In this document: one piece after another, positions 1 through 9,176 of the stretch
How positions within the stretch are numbered: position 1 is the first letter of the stretch
How the letters are laid out: each line of letters opens with the position of its first letter
Source of the DNA: Oxalobacteraceae bacterium UBA6704
Lineage (GTDB): Bacteria > Pseudomonadota > Gammaproteobacteria > Burkholderiales > Burkholderiaceae_D
Direction of reading: 5' to 3'
Assembly: GCA_002454505.1 (NCBI GenBank)
Contig: DKJA01000053.1
Span: forward strand, 783-64,782
DNA: 64,000 nucleotides
Translations under genes and position numbers: made by a program
Notes under the pieces: model-generated
The model's database searches: none
The model's input: only the letters and a program-made list of their open reading frames with translations
Told to the model about the DNA's origin: nothing

Positions 1-1492
1 TGCCGCCGCGCGCTTCCAGCCAGTACAGGCGGCCGTGCTCGTCCAGCCGCACGGCATAGCTGCGCGCCGGGATCGTCGTGTCGAAAGCCTGTCCCACCCT
101 TGCGGCGAGAGGTGCGCTGTCGATGACGAAACCCGCTTCCGTGTTCAGCTCCGCGGAACGGGGATCGAAGTTGAACGAGCCGACGAAGACCCGCGCGCCG
201 TCGACGGCGAACGTCTTCGCATGCAGGCTCGAGCCCGAGCTGCCGAACGCGCCGGGCGCCTGCTTCGGCCGGTCCTCGCCCTGCCGGCGCATTTCATGGA
301 GCTCGATGCCCGCCTGCAGCAGCGCCTTGCGCCATTTCGCGTAACCCGCGTGGACCGCCGCGACGTCCGTCGCCTCCAGCGCATTGGTCAGGATGCGGAT
401 CTTCACACCCCGTTTCGCCAGCGCCGTGAAGGCCTTCACGCCGCTGGCCGTCGGCACGAAATACGGCGACACGAGATCGAGGCTGGCTGCCGGCTCGCCA
501 ATGACGCGCCGCAGCCGGTAGGGCAGCAGCTCGCGCTCGCCCGCCTGGCCCTGTCCCTTGCGCGGATCGTCGCTGACCAGCGTGACGCGGCTCCATTGCA
601 GCGGGCTGCGGCCGGCCACCATCTCCGTTACGACCTCGGACTGGCGCAGCGCCGCAAGGTAACGTCCGGCGCGGGGATCGCGTTCGGCCTGCGCCGCGGC
701 GTGCTGCACCGGCGCCTCATTGGCCACCTCATTGGCCACCGCATTGGCAGCAGCCGCGCGGCCCAGCAGCGGCGCCAGCGGATAGGCCGAGGCGCTGGCC
801 CAGTAGCGGTCGAAGTCGGCCGATACGTCGGGCACGACGGCGCCGACGGCCAGCACGTCCAGGTCGGCGAACAGCACGCCTTCCGTGGCGCCGAAATACT
901 CGTCGCCGACATTGCGGCCGCCGGCGATCGTCGCCTGGTTGTCGGCGGTGAAGGATTTATTGTGCATGCGCCGGTTGGCCCGGCCAAAACTGGTGACATA
1001 GCCGAGCGCCTTCAGCGGCCGGAACGCGAACGGATTGAACAGCCGCACTTCGATGCGGGGATCGGCGTCGAGCCGGGCGAGGATGTCGTCCATGCCGGCG
1101 ATGCCGTTATCGTCCAGCAGCAGCCGCACGCGCACGCCCCGTTGCGCCGCCTGCCGCAGCGCGTCGAGCAACAGCGTGCCGGTGATGTCGTCGTGCCAGA
1201 TGTAGTACTGCACGTCGAGCGTGCGTTCGGCCGCGCGCGCCAGCAGCATGCGCGCGGCGAAGGCCTGCTGCGCGTCGGCCAGCGGCAGGATACCCGTCTG
1301 CCCGGGATGCGCGACGACCTGCGCGGCCAAGCCGACGCCGAGACGCGTTGCGGCCGCGGCATCGGTCGGCAGGGCGCTGGTCTGCGTGCGGCCGTCCAGC
1401 GGCGGCAGGGCGCAGCCCGCCAGCAGCAGGCCGGCCGCCAGCCACGGCACGAGGCGGTATGGGGAACAGGCTTGTGTGACGGCAGGCGGCAT
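1..1492 (-). CDS. Phospholipase D-family lipoprotein (cardiolipin synthase-like), 3' end outside window
   Basis: The reading frame runs off the left edge of the window, so about 497 residues of a longer protein are visible. The chosen ATG gives a short N-terminus with a lipobox (LLLAGC, around residues 21-26), so the product should be an exported lipoprotein. Two HKD motifs of the phospholipase D superfamily are complete: H177-x-K179-x4-D184, followed by GGRNVGDEYFG, and H424-x-K426-x4-D431, followed by VGSFNFDPRS. Two such motifs form one active site that hydrolyses or exchanges phosphodiester bonds in phospholipids. Cardiolipin-synthase-like transfer or a plain phospholipase are both possible; the substrate cannot be read from the sequence. 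It lies 26 bp downstream of the crystallin gene on the same strand. Confidence 0.85.
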   Translation of the reverse strand, partial: MPPAVTQACSPYRLVPWLAAGLLLAGCALPPLDGRTQTSALPTDAAAATRLGVGLAAQVVAHPGQTGILPLADAQQAFAARMLLARAAERTLDVQYYIWHDDITGTLLLDALRQAAQRGVRVRLLLDDNGIAGMDDILARLDADPRIEVRLFNPFAFRPLKALGYVTSFGRANRRMHNKSFTADNQATIAGGRNVGDEYFGATEGVLFADLDVLAVGAVVPDVSADFDRYWASASAYPLAPLLGRAAAANAVANEVANEAPVQHAAAQAERDPRAGRYLAALRQSEVVTEMVAGRSPLQWSRVTLVSDDPRKGQGQAGERELLPYRLRRVIGEPAASLDLVSPYFVPTASGVKAFTALAKRGVKIRILTNALEATDVAAVHAGYAKWRKALLQAGIELHEMRRQGEDRPKQAPGAFGSSGSSLHAKTFAVDGARVFVGSFNFDPRSAELNTEAGFVIDSAPLAARVGQAFDTTIPARSYAVRLDEHGRLYWLEARGG

Positions 1493-1518
1493 TCCGGCCG
1501 ATCCGATGTCCAGGGAAC

Positions 1519-2142
1519 CTAGCGCACGCGCCGCACCGACGATACCCGGTTGTTCAACTCGTTCAGGTGTTCGTAACGGCCAGGGCCGAGCGTGATGCAC
1601 CGGCCACGGAACTTGGCGTCGTCGCACAGCTCCCAGCGGCCTTCGTTGATGATCACGGAACCCGTCTGGTCGTTGAAGCCGTAGTCGGTCAGGTTGCGGA
1701 TCTCGCCGCGCGGTTCGACGTGGCGGCCGCCAAAGCGGGGCTGCGCGAACAGCACGATGTCTTCACCGCGCCCGTAGCCGCCACGGTCGTCGCGGTCGCC
1801 ACGGCCACCCCGGTCGTCACGATCGCGGCCGCGGTCGCCGATCTCGCGCACCGACGAGACCTTGTCGTTGAATCCCTCCAGCCGGCGGTACTCGCCGCGC
1901 GACAGCTCGATGCAGCGGCCCTGGAAGTTGATGTGCTCGCACAACTGCCACGTGCCGGAGCGGACGACGACGCTGGACACGCGGTCGTTGAAGCCCAGCG
2001 GCACCAGGTCCGACACGGTGCCGCGGAACGTCTCCGACCGGCCGGCGAAATTATCGTCGGCGTACACCGTGATTTCGCCGGCATGCGCGGCGCCGGCCAG
2101 CAGCAGGGTGGACAGGGTCAGGCGGGAGAAGAGTGATTTCAT
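1519..2142 (-). CDS. Secreted beta/gamma-crystallin domain protein
   Basis: The protein is 207 residues with an N-terminal signal peptide (MKSLFSRLTLSTLLLAGAAHA). An in-frame ATG ten codons upstream is less likely because it precedes the signal peptide. Four Greek-key repeats are visible, grouped as two domains. They end in FNDRVSSV, FNDKVSSV, FNDQTGSV and LNNRVSSV. These match the N/D-N/D-x-x-S/T-S calcium-binding signature of microbial beta/gamma-crystallins, the third copy least well. A highly charged Arg/Asp/Gly linker separates the domains. The family binds calcium and is found on cell surfaces or outside the cell; the exact role here is unknown. The next gene on this strand is the phospholipase-D lipoprotein. 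Confidence 0.85.
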   Translation of the reverse strand: MKSLFSRLTLSTLLLAGAAHAGEITVYADDNFAGRSETFRGTVSDLVPLGFNDRVSSVVVRSGTWQLCEHINFQGRCIELSRGEYRRLEGFNDKVSSVREIGDRGRDRDDRGGRGDRDDRGGYGRGEDIVLFAQPRFGGRHVEPRGEIRNLTDYGFNDQTGSVIINEGRWELCDDAKFRGRCITLGPGRYEHLNELNNRVSSVRRVR

Positions 2143-2275
2143 GTCGAGTAGAAATAAATGGATAACAGGCAAATAACGCGTGGCACGACGCCCGCGCTGA
2201 CAAAGCCTATGGAAAACTTATAACCAATTGTAAGCGAAGCTATTGCGCGGCTGCGCCAGCCTTGCACCCTGACCG

Positions 2276-3253
2276 TCACCGCGCTCCCTCTCCCGCCAGC
2301 CCGACCGCGCGCAACTGCCCGGCGCGCAGCTCCTCCTGCCCCAGCACATACGCGGGATTGTCGACAAGCCGTTCCAGCGCCAGGTCGATGAAAGCGCGCG
2401 CCCGGCTCGGCAGCGACGCGCGGCTGCCGTAGTAGATGAAATAGCTGGCGATATCGGGCACGTGGTCCACCAGCAGCGGCAGCAGGCGGCCGGCGCGGAT
2501 GTGGGGTGCGGCCGTCACGCCGGCCAGCTGCCCGATGCAGCGGCCGGCCAGCACGGCCTCCAGTTCCAGGCCCTCGTCGTTGGTGCACAGGTAGGGCGCG
2601 ACTGCCAGGTCGACGGATTCGCCATCGACCTGCAAGCGCCACGGCGAGGTCTTGCCCGTGCCCGGATGCCGGAATACCGTGCAGCGGTGCCCGCCCAGTG
2701 CCTGCCACGTCGCCGGCACGCCGAAACGCTGCACGTATGCCGGCGCGGCGCAAACGATCATCTGCAGCGGGAACAGCCGGCGGGCGATCACGCCTTCCGG
2801 CGGCGACAGTCCCAGCCGGAAGCCCACGTCGACGCGGTCTTCCACCCAGTTGCCGACGCGGTCTTCCAGCTGTACGTCCGGCCGGATGCCGGCGTGCCGC
2901 TCGCAAAACTCGTCCAGCAGTTGCCAGACGATCGGCTGGAAGGTCGTGCGGGGGCCGACGATGCGCAGCGGGCCGGCAATCTCGTCCTTGCTGTGCCGGA
3001 CATTCTGCAGCGCCCGCTCCAGGCTGGCCAGCGCCGGCCGCGCTTCTTCCAGGAAGCGCAGGCCCTCGTCGGTCAGCGACATCACCCGCGTGGTGCGGTG
3101 AAACAGCCGCACGTCCAGGTGCCGTTCCAGCTGCGCCAGCGCCTGGCTGGCCGCCTGCGGACTGAGGCCCTGTGCATCGGCCGCCTTGCGCAGGCTGCCC
3201 AGTTCGGCCGTGGCGATGAAGGTGGCGATCGAGCGTAATTCGTTAATGGGCAT
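2276..3253 (-). CDS. LysR-family transcriptional regulator
   Basis: A 325-residue protein with the usual LysR plan: a winged helix-turn-helix at residues 1-60 (LRKAADAQGLSPQAASQALA, then LFHRTTR) and a periplasmic-binding-like effector domain from about residue 90. Length and start are typical. It is transcribed divergently from the molybdenum hydroxylase gene across a 138-bp gap. The common LysR arrangement therefore makes it the likely regulator of the paoC-like/aldo-keto reductase genes. The effector is unknown. An aldehyde or aromatic compound would be a natural guess from the neighbours, but this is inference only. Confidence 0.88.
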   Translation of the reverse strand: MPINELRSIATFIATAELGSLRKAADAQGLSPQAASQALAQLERHLDVRLFHRTTRVMSLTDEGLRFLEEARPALASLERALQNVRHSKDEIAGPLRIVGPRTTFQPIVWQLLDEFCERHAGIRPDVQLEDRVGNWVEDRVDVGFRLGLSPPEGVIARRLFPLQMIVCAAPAYVQRFGVPATWQALGGHRCTVFRHPGTGKTSPWRLQVDGESVDLAVAPYLCTNDEGLELEAVLAGRCIGQLAGVTAAPHIRAGRLLPLLVDHVPDIASYFIYYGSRASLPSRARAFIDLALERLVDNPAYVLGQEELRAGQLRAVGLAGEGAR

Positions 3254-3391
3254 GGCACCGTTCCCCGTTGATTAACAAGTTCTGCTTTCTAATCATTCAA
3301 GTTGTCACATACTACCCGCATGTCAATCGCCTGGGTATATTGACTGCACCGGAACAGCCGCCGTGCTGGCCAACGCGAAAAGGAGTCAGGC

Positions 3392-5593
3392 ATGAAATTC
3401 GACACCCCGGCAATCCGCAATCCCATCGACCGGCTGAAGGTGGTCGGCCGGCCCACCGAACGGATCGACGGGCCGCTGAAGACCACCGGCACGGCAACCT
3501 ACGCCTACGAGCAGCACCAGGCGATGCCTGGCGCTGCCTACGGCTATATCGTCGGCGCCGCCATCGCCAAGGGGCGCATTGCCTCGGTCGACCTGGCCCG
3601 CGCGAAAGCCGCGCCGGGCATACTCGGCATCGTCACCGCCGGCAATGCCGGCAAGCTGGACAAAGGGGAGTTCTACGCCGCCCGGGCGCTGGCCGGCCCC
3701 GCCGTCGACCACTATCACCAGGCTGTGGCCATCGTGGTGGCCGAAACCTTCGAACAGGCCCGCGCCGCGGCCGGGCTGGTGCAGGTGCGGTACGTGCGGA
3801 GCCAGGGCAGTTTCGATCTGCGAGCGGGCAGGGCACAGATGCCGCCGCCACGCCAGGATCCGAAACTGGACACGGCGGCGGGCGACTTCGACGCCGCCTT
3901 CGCCGCTGCACCCGTCACGCTGGACGCCACGTACACGACGCCGGACCACGCCCACGCCATGATGGAACCGCATGCGACGATCGCCGCCTGGCAGGGCGAC
4001 CGGCTGACATTGTGGACGGCGATCCAGCTGGTCTCCTGGGGCCGGCGCGACCTGGCCAAGACACTCGGCATCCCGAAGGAGAACATCCGCATCGTGGCGC
4101 CCTATGTCGGCGGCGGCTTCGGCGGCAAGGGCTCGGTGCTGGCCGACGCGGTGCTGGCCGCTGTCGCCGCGAAGCAGCTGGGCCGGCCGGTCAAAGTGGC
4201 GCTGCAGCGGCACCTGATGTTCAACAACACGACACACCGCGCCGCGACGATCCAGCGCATCCGCATCGGCGCCGGCAATGACGGCCGCATCACGGCGATC
4301 GGCCACGAAAGCTGGTCCGGCAACCTCAGCGAGCTGCCGGAAAGGGCCACGCTGCCCACGCGCCTGCTGTACGCGGGCGCCAACCGCATGACGCGGCTGC
4401 GCGTGGCCCACCTCGACCTGCCCGAGGCCAATGCGATGCGCGCGCCGGGCGAGACGCCGGGCATGATGGCGCTCGAGATCGCAATGGACGAACTGGCCGA
4501 CAAGGTGAACATGGATCCCGTGGCGCTGCGGATCCTGAACGACACGCAGGTCGATCCGGAATCGCCGGACCGGCCGTTCTCGCAACGCCAGCTGGTGGAA
4601 TGCCTGCGCACCGGCGCCGAACGCTTCGGCTGGGACAAGCGCAATGCGCGTCCCGGCACGCGGCGGGAAGGTCGCTGGCTGATCGGCCTGGGCGTGGCGG
4701 CGGCGATCCGCGGCGCACCGGTGGTCAAATCCGCCGCCAGCGTGCGGCTCGATCGCAGCGGCACGGTGACGGTGGCCACCGACATGACCGATATCGGCAC
4801 CGGCACTTATACGATCGTTGCGCAGACGGCGGCCGAGATGCTGGGCGTCGCGCTGGACAAGGTCGTCGTCCGGCTGGGCGATTCGCGCGATCCGGAAGGC
4901 GCCGGCTCCGGCGGCCAGTTCGGTGCGGCGTCCGCGACTGCCGGCGTGTATGCGGCCTGCGTGAAGCTGCGCGACATGGTCGCCGGCCGCCTGGGCATGG
5001 GCGCTGCGGCCGACATCGAATTCGCCGCTGGCCGCGTGCGCGCCGGTGGCGTGAGCCGTCCGTTGACCGACGCTGTGACCTCCGGCGAGCTGGTCGCGGA
5101 AGAGGCGATGGAATACGGCGACCTGGCCAAGCGCTATGCGCAGCAGACCTTCGGCGCGCATTTCGCCGAAGTGGCCGTCGATGCGGCGACGGGCGAAATC
5201 CGCATCCGGCGCATGCTCGCCGTGTGCGCCGCCGGCCGCATCCTCAATCCGCTGGCAGCGCGCAGCCAGATCATCGGCGGCATGACGATGGGCGCCGGCG
5301 CCGCGCTGATGGAGGAACTGGTGGTAGACCGGCGCGCCGGCTTCTTCGTCAACCACGACCTGGCCGGCTACGAAGTGCCGGTGCATGCCGACATCCCGCA
5401 CCAGGAGGTGATCTTCCTTGATGAAGCCGATCCCACGGTCGGGCCGCTGAAGGCAAAGGGCGTCGGCGAGCTGGGGATCAGCGGCGTGCCCGCGGCGATC
5501 GCCAACGCCGTCTACAACGCGACCGGCATTCGCGTGCGCGATTACCCGATCACGCTGGACAAGCTGCTGGCGCAGTTGCCGCCGGCAGCGTGA
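3392..5593 (+). CDS. paoC: PaoC-like aldehyde oxidoreductase, molybdenum-binding subunit
   Basis: A 733-residue protein whose N-terminus (FDTPAIRNPIDRLKVVGRP, then RIDGPLKTTGTATYAYE) closely resembles E. coli PaoC (YagR), the molybdopterin cytosine dinucleotide subunit of the periplasmic aldehyde oxidoreductase PaoABC. Length matches the family. The glycine-rich cofactor motif GGGFGGKG is present, and the catalytic Glu of xanthine-oxidase-type enzymes is in KGVGELGISG at residue 693. PaoC itself has no export signal; in E. coli the complex is exported through the PaoA Tat signal. Here no 2Fe-2S subunit (PaoA), FAD subunit (PaoB) or PaoD-type chaperone gene is adjacent, so partners must be encoded elsewhere. 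Two aldo/keto reductase genes follow at 21- and 30-bp gaps and probably share the transcript. Confidence 0.88.
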   Translation: MKFDTPAIRNPIDRLKVVGRPTERIDGPLKTTGTATYAYEQHQAMPGAAYGYIVGAAIAKGRIASVDLARAKAAPGILGIVTAGNAGKLDKGEFYAARALAGPAVDHYHQAVAIVVAETFEQARAAAGLVQVRYVRSQGSFDLRAGRAQMPPPRQDPKLDTAAGDFDAAFAAAPVTLDATYTTPDHAHAMMEPHATIAAWQGDRLTLWTAIQLVSWGRRDLAKTLGIPKENIRIVAPYVGGGFGGKGSVLADAVLAAVAAKQLGRPVKVALQRHLMFNNTTHRAATIQRIRIGAGNDGRITAIGHESWSGNLSELPERATLPTRLLYAGANRMTRLRVAHLDLPEANAMRAPGETPGMMALEIAMDELADKVNMDPVALRILNDTQVDPESPDRPFSQRQLVECLRTGAERFGWDKRNARPGTRREGRWLIGLGVAAAIRGAPVVKSAASVRLDRSGTVTVATDMTDIGTGTYTIVAQTAAEMLGVALDKVVVRLGDSRDPEGAGSGGQFGAASATAGVYAACVKLRDMVAGRLGMGAAADIEFAAGRVRAGGVSRPLTDAVTSGELVAEEAMEYGDLAKRYAQQTFGAHFAEVAVDAATGEIRIRRMLAVCAAGRILNPLAARSQIIGGMTMGAGAALMEELVVDRRAGFFVNHDLAGYEVPVHADIPHQEVIFLDEADPTVGPLKAKGVGELGISGVPAAIANAVYNATGIRVRDYPITLDKLLAQLPPAA

Positions 5594-5614
5594 CATCAAG
5601 CGAAAGGACATCCC

Positions 5615-6466
5615 ATGGAATACATCACTCTCAACAACGGCGTGCAGATGCCGCTCCTCGGCTACGGCGTCTTCCAGATTGCCGATGCGGCGCAATGCGC
5701 GCGCTGCGTGGCCGATGCCATCGGCACGGGCTACCGCCTGATCGATACGGCGGCGTCGTATCTGAACGAGGCGGCGGTGGGGCAGGGCATCCGCGACAGC
5801 GGCGTCGCCCGCGCCGAGCTGTTCGTGACCAGCAAGCTGTGGGTACAGCATACGGGCTATGAACGCACGAAGCTGGCCATCGACGAGTCGCTGGCCCGCC
5901 TGCAGCTGGACTACCTGGACCTGTACCTGATCCACCAGCCGTTCGGCGACGTGCACGGTTCGTGGCGCGCGATGGAGGAAGCCTATGGTGCCGGCAAGCT
6001 GCGTGCGATCGGCCTCAGCAACTTCCTGCCGGACCGCCTGGTCGACCTGACCCTCGCCAACGAGATCGCGCCCGCCGTCAACCAGATCGAGGTACATCCT
6101 TTCCACCAGCGCGACGACAGCATCGCCGTGATGCGCGAATACGGTGTGCAGCCGGAGGCATGGGCGCCGTTCGCCGAAGGCCGCAACGATTTGTTCCACA
6201 ACGAGGTGCTGGTTGCGATCGGCGCCAAGCATGGCAAAACGGTGGGCCAGGTGGTGCTGCGCTGGCTGGTCCAGCGTGGCATCGTGACGCTGGCCAAGAC
6301 CGTGCGCCGGGAACGGATGGCGGAGAACCTGGACGTGTTCGACTTCAAGCTGGACGACGGCGACATCGCCCGCATCGGCGCGCTGGAAACGGCGACCAGC
6401 AGCTTCTTCTCGCATACCGATCCGGCGATGGTGAAGTGGATGCACGAGCGCAAGCTCGATATCTGA
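5615..6466 (+). CDS. Aldo/keto reductase (2,5-diketogluconate reductase-like)
   Basis: A 283-residue NADPH-dependent oxidoreductase of the aldo/keto reductase superfamily, close to the DkgA/YafB-type (AKR5) group. The TIM-barrel catalytic tetrad is complete: D44 and Y49 (in LIDTAASY), K74 (VTSKLW) and H107 (LIHQPFG). The start is supported by an AAAGGA Shine-Dalgarno 8 bases upstream. No signal peptide, so cytoplasmic. It begins 21 bp after the paoC-like gene. Aldehyde oxidation by the former and carbonyl reduction by this enzyme could act on related substrates, but the natural substrate is unknown. Confidence 0.88.
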   Translation: MEYITLNNGVQMPLLGYGVFQIADAAQCARCVADAIGTGYRLIDTAASYLNEAAVGQGIRDSGVARAELFVTSKLWVQHTGYERTKLAIDESLARLQLDYLDLYLIHQPFGDVHGSWRAMEEAYGAGKLRAIGLSNFLPDRLVDLTLANEIAPAVNQIEVHPFHQRDDSIAVMREYGVQPEAWAPFAEGRNDLFHNEVLVAIGAKHGKTVGQVVLRWLVQRGIVTLAKTVRRERMAENLDVFDFKLDDGDIARIGALETATSSFFSHTDPAMVKWMHERKLDI

Positions 6467-6496
6467 ACGAATGCGGAACCACCAGGAGTCTCCCCG

Positions 6497-7621
6497 ATGA
6501 ACACCAATCCATCATCCGAAGGCAGCCGCCGCAATTTCCTGCTGGCCGCCGGCGCCCTGACCGCAGTGCCGCTGCTGGCCAGCGCGGCAGGCACGCCGCA
6601 ACCGGCGATCGCCGCACGGCGCCGGCTGGGCAAGCTGGAAGTCTCGGCCGTCGGCCTCGGCGTGCAGAACATGAGCCGCACCTACCAGACAACGGTGCCG
6701 AACCGGCAGGAGATGGTCCATATCATCCGCACCGCCCACGAGCAAGGCGTGACATTCTTCGATGCGGCCGAGGCTTACGGGCCGCTGGAAGTGGAACGCA
6801 TCCTCGGCGAAGGCCTCGCACCGATCCGCAACCACGTGACGATCGCCACCAAGTTCGGCTGGAACATCGACTACGAGAACGGCAAGCGGCTGCCGGGACG
6901 GAACAGCCGGCCGGCGCACATCCGGCAGGCGGTCGAGGGCATGCTGAAACGCCTGCGTACCGACCGTATCGACCTGCTGTACCAGCACCGTGTCGATCCC
7001 GAGGTGCCGATCGAAGACGTGGCGGAAGCCATCCAGGACCTGATGAAGCAGGGGAAGGTGCTGCAATGGGGCCTGTCCGAAATGGGCCTGCAGACATTGC
7101 GCCGCGCCCACGCGGTGCTGCCGGTCACCGCCGTGCAGAGCGAGTACTCGATGCTGTGGCGCGGGCCGGAAGAAAGCGTGCTGCCGCTGTGCCAGGAGCT
7201 GGGTATCGGCTTCGTGCCATGGAGCCCGCTGGGCGTTGGCTTCCTGGCCGGCGCCATCGATGCGCAAACGCGCTTTGCCGATGGCGACATCCGCAAGATC
7301 GAATCGCGCTTCGCACCGGAAAACCTGCCGCACAACCTGGCGTTGGTCGAGCTGGTGAAGCGGTGGGCGGCCAGCAAACAGGCCACGCCGGCGCAGATCG
7401 CGCTGGCCTGGCTGCTGGCGCAGAAGCCGTGGATCGTGCCGATTCCCGGCACCACGCAAATGGCGCACATGCTGGAAAACAGCGGCGCGCCGTCGATCCG
7501 CTTCTCGCCGTCCGAACTCGCCGAGCTCGATGGCGCGGTCCGGGCCATCGAGGTACGTGGCGCACGGCTGCCGGATGCCGTGCAAGCGTTCTCCGGTGTT
7601 GAGGCGGCCGTCAAGCGCTGA
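6497..7621 (+). CDS. Tat-signal aldo/keto reductase
   Basis: A 374-residue aldo/keto reductase preceded by a twin-arginine signal: S-R11-R12-N-F-L followed by a hydrophobic stretch and ASAAG at about residues 29-33. The barrel resembles the AKR13/YajO-like group. The tetrad reads D89, Y94 (FFDAAEAYG), K119 (ATKFGW) and H164 (LYQHRVD). An AGGAG ribosome site precedes the ATG. Tat export implies that the folded enzyme, possibly with bound cofactor, is placed in the periplasm, which is unusual for an NADPH-dependent family. It is the last gene of the paoC-like cluster and ends 16 bp from the convergent symporter gene. Confidence 0.85.
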   Translation: MNTNPSSEGSRRNFLLAAGALTAVPLLASAAGTPQPAIAARRRLGKLEVSAVGLGVQNMSRTYQTTVPNRQEMVHIIRTAHEQGVTFFDAAEAYGPLEVERILGEGLAPIRNHVTIATKFGWNIDYENGKRLPGRNSRPAHIRQAVEGMLKRLRTDRIDLLYQHRVDPEVPIEDVAEAIQDLMKQGKVLQWGLSEMGLQTLRRAHAVLPVTAVQSEYSMLWRGPEESVLPLCQELGIGFVPWSPLGVGFLAGAIDAQTRFADGDIRKIESRFAPENLPHNLALVELVKRWAASKQATPAQIALAWLLAQKPWIVPIPGTTQMAHMLENSGAPSIRFSPSELAELDGAVRAIEVRGARLPDAVQAFSGVEAAVKR

Positions 7622-7637
7622 GCTTTAGCGGTGCCGG

Positions 7638-9062
7638 CTACATCGTCCGCCTGCGCTGTTCGGCAACCACTGCCGGCACCTCGGGCGCTGCGGGCCGCAG
7701 CAGCTTGAACACATGGCTGATGGTCATCGTGACGAGCGGGCCGGCGAGCGCCAGGTAGGAGCTGTCCACGCCGTAGGGGTTACCCGCCAGGAACCAGCCG
7801 ATCGTGGCGGCGACCGACACGATCACGCCGACGAATGCACCGCGCGGCGTGCCGAATTTCGGCGCATAGAAGGCCATCAGGATCAGCACCGCCAGCGTGG
7901 CGCGCAGCGCCTTGCCGAGGAAGGCGATCATCAGCAGCTTCTCGGCGGACAGGGCCAGCACCAGCGGCAGCAGGCCGGCCACCACCACGGCGATCCGCAC
8001 GAACATCAGCGACTTGCGATCGCTCTTTTCCTTGTTGAAGAAGGGATTGTAGAAATCCTTCATCGCCAGCGTGGCGGAAGCGAGCGTGGTGGCCGAGATG
8101 CCGCCGAACAGCGCGCCGGCCAGGCCGATCACCATCACGCTGGCGGAGAACGCCGGCATGTGGGCGATCAGCGTGGGGAAGGCGTCGATCGACTTGATGC
8201 CGGGGTAGAGCACGGCGCTGCACATGCCGATCAGCGCCGCCATCAGGCCGAACGGAATCATCAGCGACGACACGTAGAAGCAGGCGCGCTTGGCGACGGC
8301 CGGGTTGTCGGTGCCGACCAGCGCCTGGATCACGTACTGCGTGGCGAAGATCGAGCCGATACCGCCGATCATCCACGCAACGATCTGGCCCCAGCCGATT
8401 TCCACCCAGTTGAACATCATCGCCGGCAGTTGCGCCTGCAGCGGCGCGATGCCACCGGTGGCTTCCAGCGCGAAGGCCAGCGCCAGGATGATGCCCAGGT
8501 ACTTGACCAGCGCATGGGCGAAATTCGTGTACACGACCGAACGCATGCCGCCCAGGCTCACGTAGATCACCGTGGTGGCGCCCACCAGCAGGATCGCCAG
8601 CGTCTTGTTGATGTGCAGGACGGCCGCCAGCACCGCGCCGCCGCTGGCATACAGCGCCACGGCGACGATACTCAGCGCGAGGATCGTCAGCACGGACGCG
8701 GCATAACGAACCGGTTCGCCGTACGCCTGCGCGAGGATGCCGGAGATCGTCGACTGCCCGCTCTCCTTGTATTTCTTGACGAGCACAAAGGCCAGCAGCA
8801 GGAAGCCGAGCGACAGCGCCACCAGGTTCCACGCGGCGGAGATGCCCAGTTCATAGCCTTTCTGCGCGGTGCCGATGCTGACCGAGCTGCCGATGAATTC
8901 CGACAGCAGCAGCGCGCCGATCAGGTAGGCGGGGAAATTGCGGCCGCCGGCCGTCATCCCCTCGCTGCTGTTGGCATGCTTGCGCACGCTGTAGGTGATG
9001 TACGACATCAGGGCAAAATAAGCCACGGCGATCGCGCCGATGGTGAGCAAGCGGGTTTCCAT
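7638..9062 (-). CDS. Sodium:solute symporter family transporter
   Basis: A 474-residue polytopic membrane protein of the SSS family, with about 13 hydrophobic segments and the early conserved glycine-rich stretches (SEGMTAGGRNFPAYLIGALL, then FIGSSVSIGTAQKGYELG). An in-frame ATG 36 bases upstream exists, but the chosen ATG has a GGAGA Shine-Dalgarno 8 bases before it and starts just ahead of the first helix. It follows pcaD by 114 bp on the same strand as IclR-catB-catC-pcaD. It is therefore the likely uptake system for the substrate of this pathway, for example muconate or another dicarboxylate or aromatic acid. The substrate is inferred from context only. Confidence 0.87.
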   Translation of the reverse strand: METRLLTIGAIAVAYFALMSYITYSVRKHANSSEGMTAGGRNFPAYLIGALLLSEFIGSSVSIGTAQKGYELGISAAWNLVALSLGFLLLAFVLVKKYKESGQSTISGILAQAYGEPVRYAASVLTILALSIVAVALYASGGAVLAAVLHINKTLAILLVGATTVIYVSLGGMRSVVYTNFAHALVKYLGIILALAFALEATGGIAPLQAQLPAMMFNWVEIGWGQIVAWMIGGIGSIFATQYVIQALVGTDNPAVAKRACFYVSSLMIPFGLMAALIGMCSAVLYPGIKSIDAFPTLIAHMPAFSASVMVIGLAGALFGGISATTLASATLAMKDFYNPFFNKEKSDRKSLMFVRIAVVVAGLLPLVLALSAEKLLMIAFLGKALRATLAVLILMAFYAPKFGTPRGAFVGVIVSVAATIGWFLAGNPYGVDSSYLALAGPLVTMTISHVFKLLRPAAPEVPAVVAEQRRRTM

Positions 9063-9176
9063 CTGTCTTCTCCAAATCGTTTTTATTATTTTGTTCATTC
9101 AAAGTGCTGCCCCTGCCGCACGGCGGCATGCCCGCCTTGCAGCTGCAGGGGAAAGCAGAAAAAATCCGTGCCGGTG

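Noticed and set aside
3386..6445. A 1019-codon open frame on the minus strand opposite paoC and the aldo/keto reductase
   Set aside because: It is antisense to two clear genes, has Arg/His/Ala-rich low-complexity translation and no family features. Long antisense frames are common in high-GC DNA.
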